Shown: positions 26,386 through 35,587 of the stretch, in pieces
Layout: every line of letters starts with the position of its first letter
Position numbering within the stretch: the first letter of the stretch is position 1
Origin: JADKIH01 sp031417395
GTDB lineage: Bacteria; Bacteroidota; Bacteroidia; AKYH767-A; 2013-40CM-41-45
DNA length: 64,000 nucleotides
Direction of reading: 5' to 3'
Assembly: GCA_031417395.1 (NCBI GenBank)
Contig: JANOVM010000059.1
Coordinates: forward strand, 29,559 to 93,558
Notes under the pieces: model-generated
The model's database searches: none
What the model saw: only the letters and a program-made list of their open reading frames with translations
Told to the model about the DNA's origin: nothing
Made by a program: the position numbers and the translations under genes

Positions 26386-27834
26386 ATGTTTAAATCCGGA
26401 ATTTCATTTTTAAATTTCTCACTGTTTGTTTTTTATTGCTTCTTCACTTTTGCCGTCTTTCATTCCTGCCGGCCTGAGAAAAAAAAAGAACCTGAAATAA
26501 TTCCCGTACCGTTCAATGACAGAGTGAAGAGTATTCTAGCAATCCGTCTTGAAAAATTCAAATACGATAGCGTACCCGATGTTTACAAAGACACCTTCTT
26601 AACATCAATATGGATACATGAACTTTTCCGAAGAAATGAATTTGCGCCTGTCTGGACTAAAGATTCAATACTGCTGCCCGCTGCAGATTCCCTCATTTCT
26701 ATTATTAAGTCAGCTTTTTCATACGGTTTACAATCTTCTGATTATCATCTTTCAAAATTTGAAAAAATCATTACGGCCGATACGTTAAACCGAAAAAATA
26801 ATTTAGGCGTAAAAGATATATGTGAATTAAATATATTTCTCACCGATGCTTTCTTTCGTTTTGCTGTTGACTTAAATAAAGGCCGGCTTGATCCTGATTC
26901 TTTAAACCGGGTTTGGAAAGGCAGCTATAGCGATACCGGTATTGTTTTATTACTTCAACAGGCTATAGAACAAAATAAAATAAGAGAAGCTGTTGATGGA
27001 TTTCAGCCTGTTCTTCAATCTTACAAAGACTTAAATAAATTTCTTTTCATCTGTAAAGATTCTATACAGCTTAATAAAGTAATGCTCAACCTTGAGCGCT
27101 GGCGCTGGGAAAAACAATGGTACGAAGATTATTACATCTTAATCAATATTCCTTCCTTTTACTTAAAGCTATTTGAATGCGACACGCTTAAATTGCTTTC
27201 AAAAATAATTGTTGGTAAACCGGAAACACCTTCACCGCCCGGACTGAATTCCAAAATCGGTTATTTCTGGGTTTATCCATATTGGTTTGTGCCTTTGAGC
27301 ATTGCAACAAAAGAAATTCTCCCTTCACTGAAAAGAGATACTGCTTATTTAAGAAAACACAATATGGAATTGCTGGATGGATACAATAATGTATTAAATC
27401 CCGGTGAAATAAAATGGAAAAAATATTCTGAAGAGTATTTTCCATTTAAACTTCGTCAACGAGACGGCGATGAAAACACATTGGGCGTTTTAAAATTTAT
27501 ATTTCCTAATAAGTTTGATATTTACCTGCACGATACAAATGCTCGCGGGTTATTCCGGAAAGACAAACGCGCTCTCAGTCATGGCTGCATTCGTGCTGAG
27601 AAAGCAAAACAACTTGCTAAAAGACTGATCAAATGCTGTGTCATTAATTACAACACAGATTCATTGAATTCGGATCTAAAAAACAAAATAAGAAAAAGGG
27701 TAAATCTATTTACACGCGTCCCTGTTCATTTACGTTACTTCACCTGCGAAACCGATTCCGAAAATATTAAATTCTATGATGACATTTATAGCCTCGACGA
27801 AAAAATGATCAACAACTTAATGATCAGAAATTAA
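26386..27834 (+). CDS. L,D-transpeptidase (YcbB-like)
   Basis: 482 residues with an N-terminal hydrophobic segment ending in HSC (about 32-34), perhaps a lipoprotein site though the lipobox is poor. A scaffold/peptidoglycan-binding half spans about 50-270, and a YkuD catalytic domain covers about 275-440. The active-site motif is LSHGCIRAEKA with H399 and C401, and IYLHDT lies upstream of it. It should cross-link meso-DAP residues of murein (3-3 links) or attach proteins to it, in the periplasm. It ends the operon that starts with the holin-like gene, giving a combined lipid-transport and wall-remodelling unit. Confidence 0.88.
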   Translation: MFKSGISFLNFSLFVFYCFFTFAVFHSCRPEKKKEPEIIPVPFNDRVKSILAIRLEKFKYDSVPDVYKDTFLTSIWIHELFRRNEFAPVWTKDSILLPAADSLISIIKSAFSYGLQSSDYHLSKFEKIITADTLNRKNNLGVKDICELNIFLTDAFFRFAVDLNKGRLDPDSLNRVWKGSYSDTGIVLLLQQAIEQNKIREAVDGFQPVLQSYKDLNKFLFICKDSIQLNKVMLNLERWRWEKQWYEDYYILINIPSFYLKLFECDTLKLLSKIIVGKPETPSPPGLNSKIGYFWVYPYWFVPLSIATKEILPSLKRDTAYLRKHNMELLDGYNNVLNPGEIKWKKYSEEYFPFKLRQRDGDENTLGVLKFIFPNKFDIYLHDTNARGLFRKDKRALSHGCIRAEKAKQLAKRLIKCCVINYNTDSLNSDLKNKIRKRVNLFTRVPVHLRYFTCETDSENIKFYDDIYSLDEKMINNLMIRN

Positions 27835-27872
27835 AAAAATTTCCCAAGAATATTTTCCGAAAAAATAATCTT

Positions 27873-29117
27873 CTAATTCACAGTAGATTCTTCGATTCTC
27901 CTGAGCAACGTTTTCCCTAAGTCTTCTGTTGGAATAGATGAATTGGAAAGGATGACAACACCTGTTTTGCTTGTTTCCACAAAGCCAATAAAAGAAGCAA
28001 AACCACCCATCAAACCACTCTGCCAAACATAATTTCTTTTTTCTACATTAATCGGATTTACAAACCACGATAAGCCAATGGATGCATCTCCATATTTTTT
28101 ATCATGAAAAATAATGCGCGGATTGTGCGTATAATCAAGTATATCTTTAATGGCTGTTTGTTTTGTACCGAGATTGGCAGATAGAAAATTCATCATATCC
28201 CTTATGTTTGAATGTAAAGCTCCGCATGGAGCCATTATTCCATAGGTCCAATGAGGAGCTAATTCGCCTTTTGGAGTATAACCATTCAGAAAATTTTTCT
28301 GCCCGGCATCCGATAGAGTAATTTTAGTATCGGGCATACCTAACTTCATACAAATACTGTCCACTATCAAATCTTCATAACTGCGTTTTGCTTTTAATTC
28401 CATTGCATGTCCAAGTAAAGCCACACCCAGATTAGAATAGAGAAAATCAAAACCAATTCTTTTTGGAATGGTATAGCTTCTAAGAAAATCGTAAAGATTT
28501 TCTTTAGTATAATTGGCATACGGATTAGTTTTTCCACCTCTCAAATTACCCGGTCTATCAGGCAGCCCTGAAGTATGCGTTGACAAATAGCAAAGCAGAA
28601 TTGGCTGAGGTGGTGATTCCGGGTCAGGTTTGCAAACAAAATCCGTTAACTCAAACTTATTGTAAGAATTGGGACTGCTAGGTACAAGCACATCTTTGGT
28701 GACAGGATTACATACAATTTTTTGAAATTCCGGACTTGGCACATTAACGGGAAGTAATTTCTGTAATTCATCGTCGGCTCTTACAAATCCATTGGCTGTC
28801 ATTTCAGCATATAAAATTGAAGTAAAAGCTTGTGTAATTTGTCCGATTTCAAACAAACTAGTCTCATCTGGCTTTATGCTGCTTCCCTTTTCTTTTCCTC
28901 CGTAATAATAAATTTTCTCTTTTCCGTAAATATTAACACCAATGATAAGGGCATTATTATCATTGCTCTTTAAATAATTTCCTGCAAGACTGTCAACGAA
29001 TTTATCCGGCCAATCCTGCGCTTGAGAGTTAACTGAGAATAATAGACCTAACAAAAAGATAGTTAAAAAACTATTCTTAATAAAGTCAATGGCATAAATC
29101 CTGAAATTTTTATTCAT
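27873..29117 (-). CDS. Class C beta-lactamase fold protein, probably catalytically dead
   Basis: 414 residues with a signal peptide (LTIFLLGLLFSVNSQAQ). The fold is that of serine hydrolases of the beta-lactamase/AmpC family: LFEIGQITQAFTS, FLYSNLGVALLGH (Y227-S-N229) and VWQSGLMGGFAS. In active members the first motif is S-x-x-K and the last is HTG/HSG. Here the nucleophile serine is Q93, the lysine is Q96 and the histidine is Q366; the codons at Q93 and Q96 were checked as CAA. The tyrosine motif is intact. The protein may thus bind peptidoglycan or a ligand without hydrolysis. It is convergent with the L,D-transpeptidase gene and sits 10 bases downstream of the TerB-like gene on its own strand. 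Confidence 0.83.
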   Translation of the reverse strand: MNKNFRIYAIDFIKNSFLTIFLLGLLFSVNSQAQDWPDKFVDSLAGNYLKSNDNNALIIGVNIYGKEKIYYYGGKEKGSSIKPDETSLFEIGQITQAFTSILYAEMTANGFVRADDELQKLLPVNVPSPEFQKIVCNPVTKDVLVPSSPNSYNKFELTDFVCKPDPESPPQPILLCYLSTHTSGLPDRPGNLRGGKTNPYANYTKENLYDFLRSYTIPKRIGFDFLYSNLGVALLGHAMELKAKRSYEDLIVDSICMKLGMPDTKITLSDAGQKNFLNGYTPKGELAPHWTYGIMAPCGALHSNIRDMMNFLSANLGTKQTAIKDILDYTHNPRIIFHDKKYGDASIGLSWFVNPINVEKRNYVWQSGLMGGFASFIGFVETSKTGVVILSNSSIPTEDLGKTLLRRIEESTVN

Positions 29118-29127
29118 AGTATTAAAT

Positions 29128-29520
29128 TTAAATGGCTAGAACATTAAGTAATTCTTCTATGGAACCGGCTTCTTGTCTAGAAATTCCCCTTGAAGCTGTT
29201 GCAACTTTTTGAATCAGCTCTTTTGCAAACTCCTTTTGATTTTCATTCACATGACTACTGTTTTTTTTCATAAAATTTATAAATGATTGATAGGCCTCAG
29301 AAACGGTCAACTCATTACGCTCAGAAGTGTTAAAACTCAATTTGGTTAAAAGCATTTCTTTATCCTGTACATTACTATTAAAAGTAATTTTATGCTTTTC
29401 TATCGCTTTATGTATTATTCTATCTATTACATCTTTTTCCTTTTCCTGTATAATACCATCTGATTTAGAAATTGAATAAAGAAGTTTTCCGAGTTCAATG
29501 TAAAATTGGCGGTGAATCAT
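29128..29520 (-). CDS. TerB-like / hypothetical helical protein
   Basis: 130 residues, all helical, with no signal peptide. The start FYIELGKLLYSISKSDGIIQEKEKDVI resembles the first metal-binding repeat of TerB-type (tellurite resistance) domains, which bind divalent cations through acidic loops. Function in this family is uncertain. The stop lies 10 bases before the pseudo-beta-lactamase start, suggesting co-transcription. No FNR/CRP-like site was found immediately upstream. Confidence 0.55.
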   Translation of the reverse strand: MIHRQFYIELGKLLYSISKSDGIIQEKEKDVIDRIIHKAIEKHKITFNSNVQDKEMLLTKLSFNTSERNELTVSEAYQSFINFMKKNSSHVNENQKEFAKELIQKVATASRGISRQEAGSIEELLNVLAI

Positions 29521-29615
29521 CTATACAGTAATTATAATCAAGAACTAAAGATACTATTCTCAAACCATTTTCAAATCTGTGAGAATTCTTTGTAAAAAAG
29601 TGCAATGAAAACGGG

Positions 29616-30473
29616 TTATTGTAGGTAGTCTCCTCTTTCTTTAACATGAAAAACCATCAATGGAATATGCGTATGATATGCCATTTTTTTAGTCATACTT
29701 TTATCAAAGAGCTTTTGGAATAAGGAACGATGCCTATTAGTCATAACGATCATATCCGCTTTTATTTCATCGAGGTAAAAATTGACCCCTTCTTCAACAT
29801 CAGCGCTATCGAGTAATTTATATTTTAATGAATCATAACCGGTGCTTTCACGAAGCTTCTGGCAAAATGTTTCCAATGAGTTAAATTCAAACGGCTTGGA
29901 TTGATCTCCTGATGATACGTGTAATAGAATGACTTCAGCCAGAAAATGCTTTGCAAATTCAATTACTTCACTGATGTTTTCGGAATCATTTTCTGCATAA
30001 TTAGTAGCAAAAACAATTTTTTTGAGTCCTTTAAATTTTGCGTTCTCCGGGATAACCAGCAGTGGACAGTTTAATTTACCAATGACTCTGGCAGTATTCG
30101 TCCCAAAAAAGACTTCTTTTAACCCTGTAACACCTTTCGTTCCCATTACTACCAAATCCGCTTTCTTCTTAATGGAGAAGGACGGTATCTCTTCTTCCGG
30201 ATAGCCTGCAGAAACAGATAAGTGGATTTCAGAAAAAGAATCGGGATTGTGTTTTTGTAAATTAGTCCTTAATTTATTCATTAACTTCAAAGATTCTTCT
30301 TTCAAATCAGTAATATCAGGAACAGTAATAGGTACATCTGTAGCAAATACGGGAATGACATATGAGTGAAATAGGTGCAATTCTCCCTTGATGAATTTAT
30401 TCAATTGCAAAGTATAGTTTGCTGCATTTTCCGCATTGCTTGAAAAATCTGTGGGCAGAATAATATGTTTCAT
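29616..30473 (-). CDS. Universal stress protein, tandem UspA domains (copy 2)
   Basis: 285 residues, two UspA domains. Domain 1 keeps the full ATP-binding pattern GTKG-x9-GTN (VMGTKGVTGLKEVFFGTN). Domain 2 lacks it and is probably a dimerisation partner. It follows the baeRF-type gene by 11 bases on the same strand, so both should be transcribed from the promoter with twin FNR/CRP-like sites near 31600-31655. Role: ATP-linked stress signalling under energy or oxygen limitation (family knowledge). Confidence 0.92.
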   Translation of the reverse strand: MKHIILPTDFSSNAENAANYTLQLNKFIKGELHLFHSYVIPVFATDVPITVPDITDLKEESLKLMNKLRTNLQKHNPDSFSEIHLSVSAGYPEEEIPSFSIKKKADLVVMGTKGVTGLKEVFFGTNTARVIGKLNCPLLVIPENAKFKGLKKIVFATNYAENDSENISEVIEFAKHFLAEVILLHVSSGDQSKPFEFNSLETFCQKLRESTGYDSLKYKLLDSADVEEGVNFYLDEIKADMIVMTNRHRSLFQKLFDKSMTKKMAYHTHIPLMVFHVKERGDYLQ

Positions 30474-30484
30474 TTTTATAATTT

Positions 30485-31573
30485 TTAATACCTGTTTATA
30501 AGAACAATTTTTTGATAATCATTGAGCGTGCCATTGTCGACAAATACAATATCCCCCTTGTTTTTTAGGACAATTTGCATAATATCATCAACAGCATCTG
30601 CAATAAGATTCCAGGGATTGTTACCTTCATGATCAACATTAATAGAGAAACTGTCATCTCCTTTAATGGCTGATTGCCTGTAATCCTTTTCAACAATCAA
30701 TAACCTTCCCCGACCTTCCACAGCTGACCGCCAAACCTGAGTAATACCGGCCGCATAATTATCGCTGTCAATAGCCTCACCTAAAAGTTTCATTGCATAT
30801 TCAATTTCCTTTTTTGAATCATTCTCCAAAACAGGATGAATTAGTTTTTTCAAATCGGCGAAATTACTGTGTTCATAATTCCCTTCAATGTAACCAATAA
30901 TTTTGTCTCCTATTCGTGTAACCTTTCTGTAGTAACCAAGTATTTTTTTATCTCCCAGAATAATTATCTTAAATGAATTTCTTTTCAGTTCCTTTTCAAT
31001 TGTTGTGTCAATAAAGTGAATGTAATTATGTAAATTCTTTTCTTCCCAAGATTTAGAATCTAAATAATTCCAACCGGGTAAAGAATGTTCGTTGGTAACA
31101 TCCTTTACGCCTTCAGGCATATCTAAAAATTCTATCTGTTTCATTTCACATTCTATATTCGTAAATGTTTTAACCTTATTTTGAGATATGACAACTATAA
31201 GGCTGTCTTTGCAAGACTTAATAGCCTGAATTATATCTCGCACTTCAAATGATTCATCAACAATAACCTTTTCAGAACTAACCGGAAAAGGAAAATGAAT
31301 TACTTTTTCAACATTGGGTGAAACATAAATTGCCAAACCCTCCGTTAATTTTGAAAAGTCAATTCTCTCAACTACATTATTAAGCTTTTCAATCATCGCT
31401 TTAGTCTGCCTTTTGCTGTATTGTTTTTCAAGTTTATTTTCTATTTGACTGAAAACTTTATGCATATGCTCTTTATCGAGCTTAAATTCCGGATATCCTG
31501 GATGCGTAGGCATAACAATGGAGATAGCAGGAAAATCTTTTCCGGTAATCAATTCTTCAGCAGAAACTTTCAT
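30485..31573 (-). CDS. baeRF-type (bacterial archaeo-eukaryotic release factor family) protein
   Basis: 362 residues. N-terminal fold starts AISIVMPTHPGYPEF. The middle domain contains GLAIYVSPN and VVISQNKVKTFT, and the C-terminal domain carries NYAAGITQVWRSAVEGRGRLLIVEKD and GDIVFVDNGTL. This is the layout of baeRF proteins, which resemble the peptidyl-tRNA-hydrolysing part of eRF1 and are linked to ribosome rescue or hibernation. No GGQ loop is obvious. It heads an operon with usp copy 2. Two near-identical TGAGATTRGTCA sites and a TACTTTTA box lie just upstream, so it is probably induced with the low-oxygen genes. Confidence 0.75.
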   Translation of the reverse strand: MKVSAEELITGKDFPAISIVMPTHPGYPEFKLDKEHMHKVFSQIENKLEKQYSKRQTKAMIEKLNNVVERIDFSKLTEGLAIYVSPNVEKVIHFPFPVSSEKVIVDESFEVRDIIQAIKSCKDSLIVVISQNKVKTFTNIECEMKQIEFLDMPEGVKDVTNEHSLPGWNYLDSKSWEEKNLHNYIHFIDTTIEKELKRNSFKIIILGDKKILGYYRKVTRIGDKIIGYIEGNYEHSNFADLKKLIHPVLENDSKKEIEYAMKLLGEAIDSDNYAAGITQVWRSAVEGRGRLLIVEKDYRQSAIKGDDSFSINVDHEGNNPWNLIADAVDDIMQIVLKNKGDIVFVDNGTLNDYQKIVLINRY

Positions 31574-31590
31574 AATGTAACGTTTGGTTG

Positions 31591-31655
31591 TAAAAGTAGC
31601 TTCATGTTGACGCTATCTGAATGAGATTGGTCATGAAAAAAAATGAGATTAGTCA
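31591..31655 (-). promoter_or_regulatory. baeRF/usp2 promoter with twin TGA-N6-TCA sites
   Basis: TGAGATTGGTCA (31622-31633) and TGAGATTAGTCA (31644-31655) lie 22 bp apart centre to centre. On the minus strand TACTTTTA (31598 to 31591), a one-mismatch TAnnTTTG box, ends exactly 36.5 nt from the nearer site centre. This resembles a class II CRP/FNR activator promoter. The spacing of the twin sites equals that at 21833-21866. Confidence 0.68.
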
Positions 31656-31733
31656 GGATTTATGATTGAAAACCTTAAAATTGAAACAGTAAATTTCAGC
31701 TCAAACTAAACAAAAACATTCTACGATTTTTGT

Positions 31734-33002
31734 TCATCCATACAATTCAAATGCTTCTCTTTCCAGCTTTTCTCTATGATCAGGATGAGAAATAGCAATG
31801 AGTGCTTTTGCTCTTTGGGCGAGATTTTTACCATACAGATCCGTAATTCCATATTCGGTAACTACATAATGAACATGAGCACGGGTAGTAACAACTCCTG
31901 CACCGGGTCTCAAAGCAGAAACTATTTTAGAAATACCTTTAGAAGTAATAGTAGACATGGCAATAATAGGTTTTCCACCATTACTTAGTGAAGCTCCGCG
32001 AATAAAATCCATTTGTCCTCCCACTCCGCTGAAAATGCTTCCTCCTATAGAATCGGCACAAACCTGGCCGCTTAAATCTATTTCAATGGCACTGTTAATT
32101 GCTGTTACTTTGTCGTTTTTAGAAATAACTTCAGCACTATTAACATAAGCAGCATCAAGCATGGCAACCATTGGATTGTCGTGAATGAAGTCGTACAATT
32201 TTCTCGTACCCATAGCAAAAGTGGAAACTATTTTACCCGGATGCTTTCTTTTTGCACTTCCGTTAATGACGCCCTTTTCTATTAATGGCAGAATTGAATC
32301 GGTAAACATTTCTGTATGCACACCAAGGTTTTTATGCTGCAAAAGAAATTGAGAAACAGAGCCCGGAATGGCTCCTATTCCCATTTGCAGGGTGGCACCG
32401 TCTTCAATTAATGAAGCAATATTCTTTCCGATTAAAAGTTCTGTATCAGATGGCTTTTTAGAATGAATTTCAAAAATATCATCTTCTGCGTATACAGCTT
32501 TTGTAAACTTTGAACAATGTATTTGTCCATCACCGTGAGAACGCGGCATATTGGGGTTTACTAAAGCAATTATTTTTTTTGCCTTTTCAGTTGCAGCTTT
32601 TGTTATATCGACGGAAATGCCTAAGGAACAAAAACCATGTTTATCAGGAGCTGAAACCTGAACAATTGCCGTATCAAGACTTATAACTCCCTTTCGAAAA
32701 AGATTCGGTATTTCACTCAGGAAAACAGGAACATATTGAACATTGGCATGATCGACGTATGGGCGAATATTTTCTCCAATAAAAAAGCTGTTAACATGAA
32801 ATGACTTGCTGTATTGGGGTTTGGCATAGGTTGCTTCACCCTCGGTATGAATGTGGACTATTTCTACATTTTTTAATTCTTCGTGTCTGGCAGTAAGCGC
32901 ATTTACAATTCTCTGAGGTGTAGCTGCACCGCCATGAATAAATATGCGCTCACCGCCTGAAATAATTTTAACAGCTTCATCAGCTGTACAAAAGGGTATC
33001 AT
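31734..33002 (-). CDS. Acetyl-CoA hydrolase/CoA-transferase family protein
   Basis: 422 residues, family I CoA-transferase of the acetyl-CoA hydrolase / 4-hydroxybutyrate CoA-transferase group. Conserved points: FIHGGAATPQRIVNAL at the start, MGIGAIPGSV (oxyanion and CoA loop), the catalytic glutamate in VHTEMFTDS, and HYVVTEYGITDLYGK near the end. It would move CoA between acetyl-CoA and another acid, useful for ATP gain or acetate handling when respiration is limited. It lies 21 bases after usp copy 3 on the same strand, so it is likely under the FNR/CRP-like site at 33924. The exact acid is not predictable. Confidence 0.88.
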   Translation of the reverse strand: MIPFCTADEAVKIISGGERIFIHGGAATPQRIVNALTARHEELKNVEIVHIHTEGEATYAKPQYSKSFHVNSFFIGENIRPYVDHANVQYVPVFLSEIPNLFRKGVISLDTAIVQVSAPDKHGFCSLGISVDITKAATEKAKKIIALVNPNMPRSHGDGQIHCSKFTKAVYAEDDIFEIHSKKPSDTELLIGKNIASLIEDGATLQMGIGAIPGSVSQFLLQHKNLGVHTEMFTDSILPLIEKGVINGSAKRKHPGKIVSTFAMGTRKLYDFIHDNPMVAMLDAAYVNSAEVISKNDKVTAINSAIEIDLSGQVCADSIGGSIFSGVGGQMDFIRGASLSNGGKPIIAMSTITSKGISKIVSALRPGAGVVTTRAHVHYVVTEYGITDLYGKNLAQRAKALIAISHPDHREKLEREAFELYG

Positions 33003-33023
33003 TGGCGGTTTATTCTACAACAA

Positions 33024-33854
33024 TCAGGAAGTATGAAAAGAAAGAATGGGGACTTTTGAGTGATAGCTCATTTTTTTTGTCAGACTCGGAGAGAAAAGTC
33101 TTGAAAATATATTTCTTTTTCGCATTGACATGGCCAATAAATCGGCATCTTGTTCATCAAGAATTGTATCCAGATTTTCTTCAGTATTCAATCCTACAGC
33201 AAGCTGAAACGATAATTTTTCATAATGAATCTTTTTCAACGTTTCTTCTTTATATTTTGAGAATTTATCTCTTTCCAGAGTGTCAGTACCTGTAATGGAA
33301 GAAATGTGAACAATAATAATTTCAGACATAAAAGGCATAGCCAGCTCAGTCAGCAATTTTATTGCCATTAGATCATTATCATTGTAATCGGTAGCAAAAA
33401 CAATTTTATCCATACCCCTGTACTCAGCATTTTCCGGAACGGCAATTACCGGACAAGAACATCTTTCAATAACTGCAGAAGCATTGCTTCCCAACAATAC
33501 TTTTTCAAGTCCCGTTGCTCCTTTTGTGCCCATGATTACCATGTCAACTTTCATCTCTTTTGCCAAAGAAACAATTTCATCACTGGCAAGTCCAACACTT
33601 ACAGAAGATTCAAAAGAAACACCTTTACTGTCCAGTTTATTCTTTTTTATAAAATCATTCATATTCTGAGTCGCTTCTGCAAAAACTTGCTCTTCGGTTA
33701 GTCCTTCAAAAGGAATCTGCATGGAGAAAGTCGGCAGATGACAGGAATTATGTAAGAGTATCTTTGCACTAAATTTTTCAGCCAAGCCAATAGTCCAATT
33801 AAGAGCGTTTTCTGAACATTCTGAAAAATCTGTCGGGAAAAGTATTGTTTTCAT
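33024..33854 (-). CDS. Universal stress protein, tandem UspA domains (copy 3)
   Basis: 276 residues, two UspA domains. The ATP motif in domain 1 is intact: MGTKGATGLEKVLLGSN. Start MKTILFPTDFSECSENALNW. It is the first gene of an operon with the CoA-transferase, pairing a stress sensor with a fermentation-type enzyme. Upstream are a perfect TACCTTTG promoter box (minus strand, 33896 to 33889) and a perfect TGAT-N4-ATCA site. Confidence 0.92.
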   Translation of the reverse strand: MKTILFPTDFSECSENALNWTIGLAEKFSAKILLHNSCHLPTFSMQIPFEGLTEEQVFAEATQNMNDFIKKNKLDSKGVSFESSVSVGLASDEIVSLAKEMKVDMVIMGTKGATGLEKVLLGSNASAVIERCSCPVIAVPENAEYRGMDKIVFATDYNDNDLMAIKLLTELAMPFMSEIIIVHISSITGTDTLERDKFSKYKEETLKKIHYEKLSFQLAVGLNTEENLDTILDEQDADLLAMSMRKRNIFSRLFSPSLTKKMSYHSKVPILSFHTS

Positions 33855-33888
33855 TTTTTATTATTTGGGTCAAGGTTATTGTTTCTGA

Positions 33889-33935
33889 CAAAGGTATAGA
33901 ATGATTTGGGTTGGGGAAATAAATGATTGATATCA
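33889..33935 (-). promoter_or_regulatory. usp3 promoter: TACCTTTG box plus TGATTGATATCA site
   Basis: On the minus strand TACCTTTG (33896 to 33889) matches the Bacteroidota -7 element TAnnTTTG exactly. TGATTGATATCA (33924-33935) is a perfect palindrome centred 40.5 nt from the end of the box. No good -33 TTTG is visible, as expected if an activator replaces it. The site also lies in front of the divergent MFS gene. Confidence 0.7.
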
Positions 33936-34115
33936 TATACTAAATTATAAGTAATGAGGTCTGATTTAACTTAGTAAAGAGTATTTATTACACCCGATCA
34001 ATTTTTAGTATTTTTCCAATTATTCCATATATAAGACTAGTAAATATAGAGTCAAATAAAAAGAACAGAATTAAAAACCCCTTCCCTTGATTTTTAGTAT
34101 ATTCATCCCAAAATA

Positions 34116-35354
34116 TTGTGTATTGACAAATTCTTAAACCTAAATAATTTGTTTAACTCTCCCCTTGTGCTCAAAAAATTAAAAACAAAATACTTCACCG
34201 GCTTAACAAAAAACACCTACCTCCTCACCTTAGCCTCTTTCTTTTCAGATGTGTCGACGGAAATGCTCTACCCGGTTTTGCCGATTTATCTGACACAGTA
34301 TGCAGGTGCAAGCGGAGGTATCATTGGGCTTATAGAAGGTGTTGCTACAGCCATTCAAAATATTATACAGGGATTTTCAGGATACTTTTCCGATAAATGG
34401 AAAAACAGAAAACACATTGCTCTGTTTGGATTCTGTCTTTCAGCAATTTCCAAACCTTTAATTGGATTAACTTCTTCCTGGCAAACAACATTATTGGCAC
34501 GATCGTCAGACAGACTTGGCTCAGGAATACGTTCGGCTCCACGCGATGCTCTTGTTGCAGATTCTGCTGAAGAAAAATATAAAGGTAAAGCTTTCGGACT
34601 GGAAGGATTTGGTGATAATGCAGGTGCTTTCCTGGGACCGGTTATTACTTTGTTTTTGTTTTTCTACCTGGCTATTGATATTCATTCTATATTTTTTCTT
34701 GCATTTATACCCGGTGCATTGGCTGTTTCAATGATCTTTTTTGTTACGGATAAAAAGAAAATTGAAAATAAAAACAAAACCTCTATTTACGGCTTACGTC
34801 AATTTCCAAAAGCATACTGGAAATATCTATTTGTAACCATTCTTTTTGGACTTGGCAATTCAAGCAATCTGTTTCTCATTTTACAATTAAGAGAAAATGG
34901 TTTGTCACTGATTTCGACTGTGGGCGTTTATGCTCTTTTTAATCTTGTCGCTGCTCTATTTTCTTATCCCGCCGGAGATTGGTCCGATAAATTAGGCAGA
35001 AAGCCCCTACTCCTGCTTGCTTTCGTAATCTTCTTTATTACTTACTCAGGATTTGCGTATACAACAAACATATATTTGTTTGGAGTATTGTTTGTCTTTT
35101 ATGGCCTCTTCCAGGGAGCCTTTCGCGCAGTGGGAAAAAGTTTTGCCACTGACTTCATCCCAAAAGAATTCAGGGCCAGTGCTGTTGGCTGGTACTCAAC
35201 TGCAGTAGGAATTGCAAGTTTATTTGCCAGCATCTTTGCCGGTCTGCTGTGGGACCATGTAAGTCATGCCTCCGTTTTTATTTTGGGAGCTGCTTCATCA
35301 TTGATTGGAATAATTGCTTTGGTAATTCTTGTTCCCAATAACAAGCAAAAATAA
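34116..35354 (+). CDS. MFS transporter
   Basis: 412 residues at most, with about 12 membrane helices. MFS signatures: FSDVSTEMLYPVLPIYLTQ in helix 1, the loop GYFSDKWKNRKHIALFG after helix 2, SDRLGSGIRSAPRDALVAD, and AGDWSDKLGRKPLL in the second half. Substrate unknown. No ATG occurs before residue 50, so translation begins at TTG 34116 or, as likely, GTG 34167 (LKKLKTKYFTGLTKNTYLL). Divergent from usp copy 3, with a shared FNR/CRP-like site between. No operon partner downstream. Confidence 0.85.
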   Translation: MCIDKFLNLNNLFNSPLVLKKLKTKYFTGLTKNTYLLTLASFFSDVSTEMLYPVLPIYLTQYAGASGGIIGLIEGVATAIQNIIQGFSGYFSDKWKNRKHIALFGFCLSAISKPLIGLTSSWQTTLLARSSDRLGSGIRSAPRDALVADSAEEKYKGKAFGLEGFGDNAGAFLGPVITLFLFFYLAIDIHSIFFLAFIPGALAVSMIFFVTDKKKIENKNKTSIYGLRQFPKAYWKYLFVTILFGLGNSSNLFLILQLRENGLSLISTVGVYALFNLVAALFSYPAGDWSDKLGRKPLLLLAFVIFFITYSGFAYTTNIYLFGVLFVFYGLFQGAFRAVGKSFATDFIPKEFRASAVGWYSTAVGIASLFASIFAGLLWDHVSHASVFILGAASSLIGIIALVILVPNNKQK

Positions 35355-35587
35355 ATTATTGCCAATCTGCAAAATGCAGCGCATCCTTTAGCAATACTTT
35401 CCTCACCCTATAAATGTACCGTGATGTCATCTCGCAGAGAACTTTTAGAAAATTGGTTTACTAGTTTCGTTTATTATTTTTTTATAATTATTGTTGAAAG
35501 ATTATATATACCACAAACAACATGTTAATTAACTGCTTGGTATTATTTCACCCTTTACGGTTTTTTTTGATTTATTTTATTTTGGAA
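35355..35587. other. Non-coding stretch after the MFS gene
   Basis: AT-rich, with one small hairpin CTGCA-AAA-TGCAG near 35368-35380 that lacks a following T-run. No gene, promoter or site was recognised. It leads directly into the tandem repeat array at 35588. Confidence 0.5.
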
